Source: Bacillota bacterium (GTDB taxonomy: Bacteria > Bacillota > Clostridia > Acetivibrionales > DSM-1351). From it: a stretch of DNA of 11,188 nucleotides. Below are positions 1 to 7,029 of the stretch, piece after piece. A program made the translations under genes and the position numbers. The first letter of the stretch is position 1, and each line of letters opens with the position of its first letter. The notes under the pieces are model-generated. The model did not search any database, was not told where the DNA came from, and saw only the letters and a list, made by a program, of their open reading frames with translations. Where the stretch lies: the NCBI GenBank assembly GCA_023391425.1, contig JAEWAX010000097.1:1-11188 (forward strand). Reading direction: 5' to 3'.

Positions 1-338
1 ATGGTACGAATGCTATTGAGATTAGTACAGCACCGTATGGAAACGTAAATATTTCTGGCGAGGTGATAACTACAGCAGGCGGAACAGTCGATGAAGACGG
101 AGCTCAGCTCAGTGAGCCAAATAATATCACAATGCGTAATTGCAAATATTATGATGCTGCTACACATTTGTGGGTAAGTATGAAGGATATCAGCATAAAC
201 CTTCTGACAAATTCATTAATTTTAAGGAATAATGAGAGAATTAATCCTTCTGAGCTAAAAAAAGGTGATAAAATTAGAGTGTTGAAGAAAGACAAGGCTA
301 TAACTGGGGACGCATATATCGTTATAGTTGAAGAATAA
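1..338 (+). CDS. C-terminal end of a probable exported/surface protein, 5' truncated by the window edge
   Basis: The frame whose first complete codon is at 3 is open from the window edge to the TAA at 336-338, giving 111 visible residues with no stop upstream. The GTG at 63 lies inside this open frame without a ribosome binding site, so it is not taken as the start; the gene begins outside the window. The visible part starts with a Thr/Ser/Gly/Asn-rich, beta-like stretch (residues 1-45). It ends in a compact module with WVSMKD, a run of beta-strand-like hydrophobics, ELKKGDKIRVLKKD and a final GDAYIVIVEE. From memory, such short endings (GD-x-[IV]-RV followed by AYI-I-VE) occur in clostridial surface proteins, but I cannot name a family. 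The gene precedes an SLH protein and a secreted protease, which fits an envelope role (inference). The function is unknown. Confidence 0.72.
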   Translation, partial: GTNAIEISTAPYGNVNISGEVITTAGGTVDEDGAQLSEPNNITMRNCKYYDAATHLWVSMKDISINLLTNSLILRNNERINPSELKKGDKIRVLKKDKAITGDAYIVIVEE

Positions 339-376
339 ACCTGATTCAAGTATCGGCGATATATTGCATTAAACAT

Positions 377-423
377 TGATGTAAAATGATATATAGGATA
401 TACAGTGATGTAAAGTGATATAT
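377..423 (+). repeat. 18-bp direct repeat, two copies, 29-bp period
   Basis: The copies are TGATGTAAAATGATATAT at 377-394 and TGATGTAAAGTGATATAT at 406-423, differing at one base (386/415). The 29-bp period is close to three helical turns, so both copies face the same side of the DNA, as expected for cooperative binding sites. A weaker GATATAT near 358-364 lies another period upstream. The role is inference; the repeat itself is seen directly. Confidence 0.6.
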
Positions 424-484
424 TATAAGATACAGATAATCAGCAATAGATTGGAATGAGTTCTTAGTTTAATCATTTATAATT

Positions 485-490
485 GGAGGT
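485..490 (+). promoter_or_regulatory. Ribosome binding site fixing the TTG start of the SLH gene
   Basis: GGAGGT at 485-490 lies 8 nt before TTG 499-501. The next in-frame Met codon would remove most of the signal peptide, so the TTG is the supported start. Confidence 0.8.
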
Positions 491-498
491 CAACTATA

Positions 499-2115
499 TT
501 GCGTAACTTATTGGACAAACTGTTGATAAAAAAAGGGAGACACATTAGAAAGAGTGCTATATGCTTGAGTTTGACGATGGCAATGCTTTTAACATTTGCA
601 ACACCAAATGTTTCATTTGCTTGGCGAGGAGACAGTGGATATGAGGGTGGAATCTCTTCTGGAAGTGTTCCTAGTGTGAGTACGACTTCAACCAAAACAA
701 CAGGTACAACTGAGTATCAGTATAAAGAACCTTGTTTTCTTAGTGGTACTCCGATAGATTTGAGTGGAACCTTGAAAATAACGAAATCATTTAAACCAGA
801 TGCTAAGACAAATGTTCAAACGCTGAAAACTACATATAAATATGATTTAAAAAACGGATCCAATACATTAAATAGAACTCTCAACTTTGTTACGACAATA
901 ACACCACAAGCTAATGGACAAAAAACCGAAGCAACTCAATTGGACAAAGCTCAAGAAACAGCCAAAATTGGTGGAGTTACATATAGAATTGCAAATGTAA
1001 CTGACTATGTACTCTCGAAAGCTATTCTCAATGATATAAAGCCCGGAGTAAATTATTATGCTGGGGAACTGTGGAGCAGAAAGACCTATCGAATAGGGAT
1101 TGGAAATACAACAAATCCGGAAACTACTGTAGTTGAGTCTACAGGTAAATATTATGGGTATGATGAATATTGGAGTTCAGCGGAGGCACAAGTTATCAAG
1201 CAAACTGTATCACGATGTAAGCCGGGTAAAGATCCTGTAGTTATTGGAAATATTGATATAAATGTGTCAACAACTACAGAAAAACAGCTAAAATATTATG
1301 AAAACCAACCTGATCAGATAAGTTTTGAAGGTGGGTATGTACAGTCTCAGCAAAATGAGAACGTTTTGAAATATACTGCAACAATGAAAGAGTTGGATAG
1401 GAACAAAGAAATAACTGGAAAGGATATTATAACTACAAAGAGCTTAAAGCTAGAAAGCTTTCCAGCCCAAACAAGATTAATTTCTCCAAATCTGAAACAA
1501 ATTAAGGGTCATCCTTCGCAAGAGAGTATAAGTCTTTTATTTGCATTAGGCGCATTCAAAGATATAATTAACTTTGATGCACAAGAATACATGAGCAGAG
1601 CAGAGTTTATAGATGCATTTGTAAATGTTGCGAAAGAAGTTCCACTAGATCCGGCTTTTGCTTCAAAAAAGCCAACTACTACAAATAAAAAAAATGTAAC
1701 AGTAACATCCTTATTTACAGATGTTTCAACAGACCATACGTTTTTTCCCAGCATAAATGCGGCTGCAACCAGAGGGATAATCTCAGGTAATGGAAAGAGT
1801 AATTTTAGACCAGAGTCTTTGATAACTATGCAAGAGGCCGTTACAATGATGATAAACTCTATGGGTTTAGATGGGTTGGCACCAAACCCTGCACCTGTAA
1901 CCAGCTTTAAGGATAACGACACCATATCTTCATTTGCCAGACCTTCAATGTATGTAGCAGAAAAGATAGGATTAATACAGGAGGATGCAAAAGGCTATAT
2001 TCATCCTACCGATAAGATTACAAAGGCAAAAGCAGCTGATATGATGAAGACATATTTAGAGTATATGAGTAGTGGAATCCGAAGTGATTATATGGATAAG
2101 ATTGTTAGCTATTAG
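499..2115 (+). CDS. Secreted SLH-domain protein with uncharacterised middle region
   Basis: 538 residues. The N-terminus is a long signal peptide: a basic stretch (residues 11-18, KKGRHIRK), a hydrophobic core (19-35) and a likely signal peptidase I site after VSFA (A41). A Gly/Ser/Thr-rich linker follows (about 42-72), then a region of about 250 residues (73-325) that I do not recognise. It starts with CFLSGTPIDLSGTLKI and looks beta-rich. The mature protein has exactly two cysteines (C79, C240), which could form a disulfide. Three SLH-like repeats close the protein: about 328-381 (weak, FALGAFKD...MSRAEF), 404-456 (LFTDVS...AAATRGIISG...FRPESLITMQEAV) and 469-523 (FKDNDTI...VAEKIGLIQ...IHPTDKITKAKAADM). 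SLH repeats anchor proteins to pyruvylated secondary cell-wall polymer, so the protein is probably attached at the cell surface. It sits between another probable surface gene and a secreted protease. The SLH call is firm; the role of the middle region is unknown. Confidence 0.85.
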   Translation: MRNLLDKLLIKKGRHIRKSAICLSLTMAMLLTFATPNVSFAWRGDSGYEGGISSGSVPSVSTTSTKTTGTTEYQYKEPCFLSGTPIDLSGTLKITKSFKPDAKTNVQTLKTTYKYDLKNGSNTLNRTLNFVTTITPQANGQKTEATQLDKAQETAKIGGVTYRIANVTDYVLSKAILNDIKPGVNYYAGELWSRKTYRIGIGNTTNPETTVVESTGKYYGYDEYWSSAEAQVIKQTVSRCKPGKDPVVIGNIDINVSTTTEKQLKYYENQPDQISFEGGYVQSQQNENVLKYTATMKELDRNKEITGKDIITTKSLKLESFPAQTRLISPNLKQIKGHPSQESISLLFALGAFKDIINFDAQEYMSRAEFIDAFVNVAKEVPLDPAFASKKPTTTNKKNVTVTSLFTDVSTDHTFFPSINAAATRGIISGNGKSNFRPESLITMQEAVTMMINSMGLDGLAPNPAPVTSFKDNDTISSFARPSMYVAEKIGLIQEDAKGYIHPTDKITKAKAADMMKTYLEYMSSGIRSDYMDKIVSY

Positions 2116-2260
2116 GCAAGGGCAGAACCCAGTGAAAAGTTAATAATGAAGAGTTAAAAGTTTTAGAAAGTTGGCTTGCACCAACTAACTGTATAGTTCA
2201 AAATATAGTGGATGGCAAATACTGTACTGTTAGAACTTATTTAATATTTATAATATTTAT

Positions 2261-2310
2261 ATAATGGTAGATATATCTCATAGAGTTTTTTCGGGTATAT
2301 CTACTATTAT
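2261..2310 (+). repeat. Inverted repeat, 16-bp arms, at the start of the S41 leader
   Basis: Arms 2261-2276 and 2295-2310 are complementary over 16 positions, with 14 Watson-Crick pairs and two G-U wobbles in RNA, around an 18-nt loop (2277-2294) that contains a T6 run. The core GTAGATATA/TATATCTAC is perfect. If the TATAAT at 2249-2254 is the -10 box, transcription would start near 2261 and the message would begin with this hairpin. It could stabilise the message or be an operator; both are inference. Confidence 0.55.
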
Positions 2311-2403
2311 TGTATGACAAAGTTTATAGCTGGAAAATTTGATTGCTATAGGTTACTATATTGTTGTAGTTTAAAGGTATACAAATTGAAAATTATATTA
2401 CAT

Positions 2404-2411
2404 AAAAGGGG
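2404..2411 (+). promoter_or_regulatory. Ribosome binding site fixing the S41 protease start
   Basis: AAAAGGGG at 2404-2411 lies 10 nt before ATG 2422 and 13 nt before the adjacent ATG 2425. It supports 2422 over the upstream in-frame ATG at 2314, which has no such site. Confidence 0.7.
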
Positions 2412-2421
2412 TTTTAAGCTA

Positions 2422-3948
2422 ATGATGAATTTTAAGAGGTTTACAGCAGGTTTGCTAGTGATAGCTTTGACGTTTTCTGTTTTTTGTATTAATGTACTTG
2501 CGGTAGATACGCAAACACAAACAAATGAACAAACACAAACAGAGGCACAAACACAGAAGCAAGAGAACAGTATAAATACCGATTACTTAAAGAGTGTAAT
2601 GAAGTTAATAAAGCAAAAATATAATGGAAATATTACAGATGAGGATTTGAATACATCAATTGTTAGGGGAATGTTTGGCTCAATGGATCAATATACCATG
2701 TTCTTCAATCAAGAGGAATATAATTCTTTTTATGGTTCACTAGAAGGAAGTGTTGTGGGAATAGGTATATCAGCTCAGTTAATTGATGACTATGTAAATA
2801 TTATGAAGGTATATAATGACTCTCCGGCAAAAAAAGCAGGTATCCTACCCGGTGATAAAATTGCTCAAGTAAACGGAGAATCAGTAGCAGGGAAGCAAAT
2901 TGAAGATGTAACGTCAAAGATAAAGGGGCCTGCTGGGACAACGGTGAAATTAGGCATATTGAGGCAGGGAGTAAAGAACATAATAACACTTGAAATAGAA
3001 AGAGCGCTTGTGCCCGTTCCTAGTGTCATATATGAAGTAAGGGGAGATATAGGTTATATTCTGGTACTTTCATTTTCGGAGAATACTTATAATGAAATGG
3101 CAAAAGCACTTGAATTTTTAGACAGTAAAAAAATTACCAAGGTAGTATTAGATTTGAGAAACAATACTGGTGGATATGTTGACCAAGCAGTTGAGGTAGC
3201 CAAATTTTTTGTGCCAAAGGGTCTAATTACAAAGCTGGACTATAAAGACGCATCAATGCAGGATGAATCATATTACTCAATATTAGAAAAGACCAAATAC
3301 AAATTAGCTGTATTAGTTAATGAATATTCTGCAAGTGCATCTGAGATTTTAACAGGAGCTATAAAAGATACAAAGTCAGGAGTTGTTATTGGGACTAAGA
3401 CCTTTGGTAAGGCAAAAGTTCAAAACTCATATCCAATACTAACACCAGAAGCCTATGAAAGATTGAATAAGGATAATGAAAACAAATCAGTAAGTGCAAA
3501 TGATTTTTCAAATGTATACGTAAAAGATATTTTAGGTTACAGTAAAATGACTATAGGAATGTATTATACTCCAAGTGGGGAATGCATTGATCTTAAAGGT
3601 ATTGAACCTAATATAAAATTTGATAAAAATAAAAGTGAGGATAGCCTATTTATAAGCCTAATAGAGCCGCTCAGTATGTCTGTCAAGCCATCACTGGGAA
3701 CAAAATATATGGATGTATACTATGCAGAATGTATATTGAAGCTTTTGAAATATAATGTCGATACACCTGATTATACAATGGATAAGAAGACATTTGCTGC
3801 TATCAAGAAATTTCAGAAGGATAACAAAATCTATAGCTATGGTGTAATAGATTTTTATACACAAAAGCTTCTTAATGAAAAGCTGGAAACACTAAAGCAA
3901 ACAAAGGATGCAGTGTATGCAAAGGCTGTCGTTGAACTTAAAAAGTGA
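2422..3948 (+). CDS. Secreted S41 family carboxyl-terminal processing protease (CtpA/CtpB-like)
   Basis: 508 residues from ATG 2422. A signal peptide (basic MMNFKRF, hydrophobic core 8-24) probably ends after NVLA (A27). A Gln/Thr repeat linker (30-47), the usual N-terminal helical region and a PDZ domain follow (about 105-190: GSVVGIGISAQ...SPAKKAGILPGDKIAQVNG). The protease core is about 205-395. The Ser-Lys pair of the family is present: S305 in SASASE and K330 in TFGKAKVQ, spaced 25 residues apart as in Tsp and CtpB, with the supporting Q334. The C-terminal region (about 426-490) looks like a peptidoglycan-binding type 1 domain. A stretch of about 34 residues (340-373) sits between the TFGK motif and the MTIGMYYTPSG strand and appears longer than in typical CtpB. 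Such enzymes cleave exported substrates near the C-terminus. In Bacillus CtpB acts in sporulation signalling, but a specific substrate cannot be read here. The SLH neighbour upstream is a possible partner (inference). Confidence 0.92.
   Translation: MMNFKRFTAGLLVIALTFSVFCINVLAVDTQTQTNEQTQTEAQTQKQENSINTDYLKSVMKLIKQKYNGNITDEDLNTSIVRGMFGSMDQYTMFFNQEEYNSFYGSLEGSVVGIGISAQLIDDYVNIMKVYNDSPAKKAGILPGDKIAQVNGESVAGKQIEDVTSKIKGPAGTTVKLGILRQGVKNIITLEIERALVPVPSVIYEVRGDIGYILVLSFSENTYNEMAKALEFLDSKKITKVVLDLRNNTGGYVDQAVEVAKFFVPKGLITKLDYKDASMQDESYYSILEKTKYKLAVLVNEYSASASEILTGAIKDTKSGVVIGTKTFGKAKVQNSYPILTPEAYERLNKDNENKSVSANDFSNVYVKDILGYSKMTIGMYYTPSGECIDLKGIEPNIKFDKNKSEDSLFISLIEPLSMSVKPSLGTKYMDVYYAECILKLLKYNVDTPDYTMDKKTFAAIKKFQKDNKIYSYGVIDFYTQKLLNEKLETLKQTKDAVYAKAVVELKK
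2509..2562 (+). repeat. Low-complexity Gln/Thr-coding tract
   Basis: Repeated ACA/CAA codons encode an 18-residue Thr/Gln-rich segment directly after the signal peptide of the S41 protease. It looks like a flexible linker. Such codon repeats can change length between strains by slippage (inference). Confidence 0.7.
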
Positions 3949-4255
3949 TTTGATTTTACTAATTCATAAAATTATTTTTAAATGCACTAAAAAGCGTGTC
4001 ATGGGCGAGCACCCATGACACGCTTTTTAGTGCGCCTAGCATCGGTGAATACTATTATCTCCATCACAATTAAAGGCTGGCAGAAATGTAGTGATATACA
4101 AAAGACACCTACTTAACATATATCAATTTAAATCAAAAAATGTAGGAAAAGCAGGAATTTTGACACAATTGAACGAATATAGTAACTAAATTTGTATTAT
4201 TTGTTTAGATTTACAATCTTATAGTAATCAACTTGGCTATTGAAAGGTTAAGCAT
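3949..4255 (+). other. 307-bp gap between the S41 protease and kinase genes
   Basis: The left third holds the strong terminator hairpin at 3984-4033. The rest (4034-4255) is AT-rich and must contain the kinase promoter, but no clean pair is visible. A perfect TTGACA (4160-4165) has only TAACTA at 17-bp spacing. TATAGT hexamers at 4178-4183 and 4220-4225 lack a well-spaced -35. The kinase ribosome binding site GAAAGG (4242-4247) stands 8 nt before its ATG. No small gene is evident. Confidence 0.5.
3984..4033 (+). terminator. Perfect 22-bp hairpin, probable terminator after the S41 gene
   Basis: Arms 3984-4005 and 4012-4033 are perfectly complementary over 22 bp, with a 6-nt loop (CGAGCA). The GC-rich upper stem (GCGTGTCATGGG) is flanked by A5 on the left and T5 on the right, both inside the stem, so the element is symmetric and could terminate transcripts from either side. 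It begins 35 nt after the protease stop codon. The strict Rho-independent model places the U-run just after the stem; here it is paired with the A-run, as is common in bidirectional terminators. Confidence 0.85.
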
Positions 4256-6985
4256 ATGATAAAGAAAAAAATAAATACTAGTATATCTCGGAAGCTTTTT
4301 TTATTTTTGTTACTGGTATGTATAATTTCTCTGACTTTTTTTGGGGCTTTATCATACTGTAGAACAAAAGCAATACTTAGAAACGAGATTGAAAAGTCTT
4401 CGCAAAACCTATTGAAGGAGAAGGAAAAAAGTTTTGAGATTATAATAGGAGAAATTTCTGATTTGATTACAAATTTATCAAGTATGAAAGATATTAAAAC
4501 TGCATTAATTAATGATAAAAATGAAATAACTGAATTTGATAAACTTTCAATAAAAGAAAATATAAACTATATACTTAGTAGTTTTATTAACCTTGACGGT
4601 ATGGTATCTATTGATATTTACTCAAAAAATGGTGAGCGATATCATGTTGGAGATTATCTTGAGACACAGGAGTATACCAATGAAGAAAAGCAAAATATAT
4701 ATAATGAAGTAGTTGCTTCTGGTTACTCAATTCTATGGAAAGGAATTGAAGGTAATAAAAACTTAAAATCAAAAAGTAAAAATGTAACCGTGATTGCTAA
4801 AATCTTAGAGAAAGTAGATAAAAGTACTCTGATAAAGCAGCCCATAGGATTGCTGATAGTTAATTACGATATCGATGCTTTCTGTGATAATTTTAATACT
4901 ATGAATGAAGATTATACGGAATATATGATTCTAGACAGGAATAATACAATTGTGTATAACCAAGAGAAGTCCAAAATTGGGAGCAAACCAGATAAAACTT
5001 TGATAACAAATCTAAAAAATTCCTCGGGTAGTTTTACTTCTAAAATTGCGGGTGTAGACAAGTATGTTATTTATAACAAGTCTATAATGAACTCGTGGAC
5101 AATGGTGGCCTTAATACCAGAAAAAAGCATTTCATCCAGATTGAATGGATTTATGCAGGATTGGATTTTTTTATTGTTTGGTTTGATTTTTATACTCATA
5201 ATTTTTTCATTGATGTTTTCTAAAAAATTTATAAGTCCAATAATTAAAATTACAAAGTACTTCAAAGAAACTCAAAAAGGAAGTATAGACTTTAAAATTA
5301 ATATGAATAGAATTTCTAATGATGAAATTGGAGAACTATACAAATGGTTTAATGAGTTTGTTAAAAATCTTGAACAAAAAAGGCAGGCAGAACGAGAATT
5401 GGTGGAGGCAAAAGAAGCAGCTGAAGCTGCAAGTATTCAAAAAAGCCAGTTTCTCGCTAGCATGTCCCATGAAATACGAACACCTCTCAATGGGATTATT
5501 GGTTTTTTAGAGCTACTAGCCAGAACGCCTATGGACAGAGAACAAGCTAGTTATCTTTCTCAAGTCAAGGACTCTACCGACTCACTTATCTATGTGATTA
5601 ATGATATTTTAGATTTTTCAAAAATGGAAGCAGGAAAACTGTTAATTGAAAATATATCATTTAACCTTCACAGGTTAGTAGAAGAAGTAGTCTACCTGTT
5701 TTCCCCAATTGCAAATAAAAAGGGTATTGAGATATATTCATATATAGCAGAGGGAGTTCCTACTGTAGTTCTTGGAGATCCAGGTAGACTAAGACAGGTT
5801 TTTACCAATTTAATAAGCAATGCTGTGAAGTTCACAGAAGAGGGGGAAGTATCCTTTAATGTAAGCGCTCTGAAAGAGTGTGATGGAAAAGTGCTTGTGC
5901 AGTTTGAAATAAGGGATACGGGTATAGGAATGTCAGATGAAACCAAAGGAAAGTTGTTTCAGGGTTTTATGCAAGCAGATGCATCTACAACAAGGAAGTA
6001 TGGGGGAACTGGTCTAGGACTAGCTATTACAAATAAGATAGTGGAATTACTGCAAGGTGACATAAGGGTTATAAGTGAGCCGAATAAAGGAAGTACATTT
6101 ATTATAGCTATTGAATTTGAAAAAAGGCAAATAGAAGAAATTGAAGAGATGCCTATTAATTTAAAGAATTTAAATTTAATGCTTGTTGAAAATAATGAAA
6201 CAAATACATTTATATTCAAAAAATACCTTGGAGATACTGGTTGTAGAGTAACGCAAGCTAGGGATGGAATTGAGGCATTAGAAAAACTTAACCAGATGTC
6301 TTTTGAGGAATTGCCCCAAGTTATACTGGTTGATTACCATATGCCAAAAATAAGTGGTATTGAATTTGGAAGGCAGGTATTGAAGGAGCATAAGGATATT
6401 AAGCTTATCATGATTGCCTCATCAGCACAGAAGGGAGATTCTGAGTTAGTAAAAAATAATGGATTTTTGGGGTACCTGTCAAAACCTATTAGGAGAATGG
6501 AATTGCTTAGTGTGATATCAGAAGTTATTGCTAGGGATTCACATGAGACACAGGGAAAGTTAGTTACTCGGTATTCGATATTAGAGCAACGACATTCTAG
6601 TAAAGGTGCTAAAATATTATTGGTAGAAGATATGATGGCAAATCAAAAGTTAGAAATGATTGTATTAAAGAAGCTTGGTTACAAAGTGGAACTGTCTTCT
6701 GATGGAAAACAAGCAGTAGAACTATGTGATATGAAAAAGTTTGATCTTATTTTAATGGATTGCCAGATGCCGGTAATGGACGGCTATGAAGCGACAAAAT
6801 TTATAAAAAAGAATAGTATTTTAAATAAAAACACACCAATAATAGCTATGACTGCGCACGCGCTAGATGGTGATCGAGACAAATGTATTGCTGCTGGAAT
6901 GGTTGACTATATAAGCAAACCATTGGTTATGGCTACACTTGAAGAAATACTTTATAAATATTTGAAAACAGAGTCTAATGAATAA
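4256..6985 (+). CDS. Membrane hybrid sensor histidine kinase with two receiver domains
   Basis: 909 residues. TM1 is about 14-34 and TM2 about 303-322. Between them lies an extracellular region of about 270 residues, ending in a Cache-like half (YMILDRNNTIVY...YVIYNKSIMNSWTMVALIP) that resembles YesM-type sensors. A HAMP domain (about 323-375, DEIGEL) and a short coiled coil (EQKRQAERELVEAKEAAEAA) lead into HisKA, with H405 in SMSHEIRTPLN. The HATPase domain has an N-box near 521 (NLISNAVKF), G1 at 554 (DTGIGM) and G2 near 580-590 (YGGTGLGL). Receiver 1 (about 640-760) has phospho-acceptor D693, S722 and K743, but its acidic pair is E645-N646, so one metal ligand is replaced. Receiver 2 (about 786-905) is canonical: E791-D792, D835, T866, K888. 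No HPt domain follows, so a phosphorelay would need a separate HPt protein. The extracellular ligand is unknown. GAAAGG 8 nt upstream supports the ATG. The gene converges on a LuxR-type regulator, a plausible but unproven partner. Confidence 0.93.
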   Translation: MIKKKINTSISRKLFLFLLLVCIISLTFFGALSYCRTKAILRNEIEKSSQNLLKEKEKSFEIIIGEISDLITNLSSMKDIKTALINDKNEITEFDKLSIKENINYILSSFINLDGMVSIDIYSKNGERYHVGDYLETQEYTNEEKQNIYNEVVASGYSILWKGIEGNKNLKSKSKNVTVIAKILEKVDKSTLIKQPIGLLIVNYDIDAFCDNFNTMNEDYTEYMILDRNNTIVYNQEKSKIGSKPDKTLITNLKNSSGSFTSKIAGVDKYVIYNKSIMNSWTMVALIPEKSISSRLNGFMQDWIFLLFGLIFILIIFSLMFSKKFISPIIKITKYFKETQKGSIDFKINMNRISNDEIGELYKWFNEFVKNLEQKRQAERELVEAKEAAEAASIQKSQFLASMSHEIRTPLNGIIGFLELLARTPMDREQASYLSQVKDSTDSLIYVINDILDFSKMEAGKLLIENISFNLHRLVEEVVYLFSPIANKKGIEIYSYIAEGVPTVVLGDPGRLRQVFTNLISNAVKFTEEGEVSFNVSALKECDGKVLVQFEIRDTGIGMSDETKGKLFQGFMQADASTTRKYGGTGLGLAITNKIVELLQGDIRVISEPNKGSTFIIAIEFEKRQIEEIEEMPINLKNLNLMLVENNETNTFIFKKYLGDTGCRVTQARDGIEALEKLNQMSFEELPQVILVDYHMPKISGIEFGRQVLKEHKDIKLIMIASSAQKGDSELVKNNGFLGYLSKPIRRMELLSVISEVIARDSHETQGKLVTRYSILEQRHSSKGAKILLVEDMMANQKLEMIVLKKLGYKVELSSDGKQAVELCDMKKFDLILMDCQMPVMDGYEATKFIKKNSILNKNTPIIAMTAHALDGDRDKCIAAGMVDYISKPLVMATLEEILYKYLKTESNE

Positions 6986-7011
6986 ATAGCGGCGAGGAAC
7001 TCATTAGACTC
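6971..7011 (-). terminator. 11-bp inverted repeat across the kinase stop codon, possible terminator of the convergent regulator
   Basis: GAGTCTAATGA (6971-6981) and TCATTAGACTC (7001-7011) are perfect complements with a 19-nt loop. The left arm encodes the last residues of the kinase, and the stop codon lies in the loop. Read on the minus strand the stem is followed by TGTTTTC, a modest T-run, so it could end the regulator transcript. On the plus strand there is no T-run. It is the only terminator-like structure between these convergent genes. Confidence 0.5.
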
Positions 7012-7029
7012 CCACTGTAGATAGCAATT

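Larger units (their letters stand above)
339..498 (+). promoter_or_regulatory. Intergenic control region before the SLH gene
   Basis: This 160-bp gap is AT-rich. It holds an 11-bp perfect palindrome, TATCGGCGATA (351-361), and a two-copy 18-bp direct repeat listed separately. A possible sigma-A promoter is TTGATG (376-381) with TATACA (399-404) at 17-bp spacing, overlapping the first repeat copy. A second AT-rich -10-like stretch (TATTAT/TATAAG, 421-429) overlaps the end of the second copy. No convincing terminator for the upstream gene is visible, so read-through into the SLH gene is possible. The promoter hexamers are only moderate matches. Confidence 0.35.
2116..2421 (+). promoter_or_regulatory. 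306-bp gap: promoter and leader region of the S41 protease gene
   Basis: The first part holds only a short hairpin (AGTTGG 2169-2174 with CCAACT 2181-2186, 6-nt loop) without a T-run, so it is not a clear terminator of the SLH gene. Two perfect TATAAT hexamers stand at 2249-2254 and 2260-2265. Their -35 regions are poor (ACTGTT 2226-2231 and TTATTT 2237-2242 at 17-bp spacing). A strong inverted repeat (2261-2310) follows directly. An in-frame ATG at 2314 would extend the protease by 36 residues, but it has no ribosome binding site and would place a polar, Cys/Tyr-rich stretch before a good signal peptide. The stretch 2311-2403 is therefore taken as untranslated leader. Confidence 0.5.

Noticed and set aside
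63..338. A complete 91-residue gene starting at GTG 63
   Set aside because: The frame is open to the window edge and no ribosome binding site precedes the GTG; a truncated longer gene fits better.
1509..1925. A 138-codon minus-strand open frame inside the SLH gene
   Set aside because: It is antisense to clear SLH repeats, lacks a ribosome binding site and resembles no known protein.
2169..2186. Terminator after the SLH gene
   Set aside because: Only a 6-bp stem with no following T-run.
2314..2421. N-terminal extension of the S41 protease from ATG 2314
   Set aside because: No ribosome binding site there. The start at 2422 has one and gives a clean signal peptide.
4160..4188. Sigma-A promoter for the kinase at the perfect TTGACA
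   Set aside because: The hexamer at 17-bp spacing (TAACTA) matches only 2 of 6, and TATAGT is just 12 bp away.
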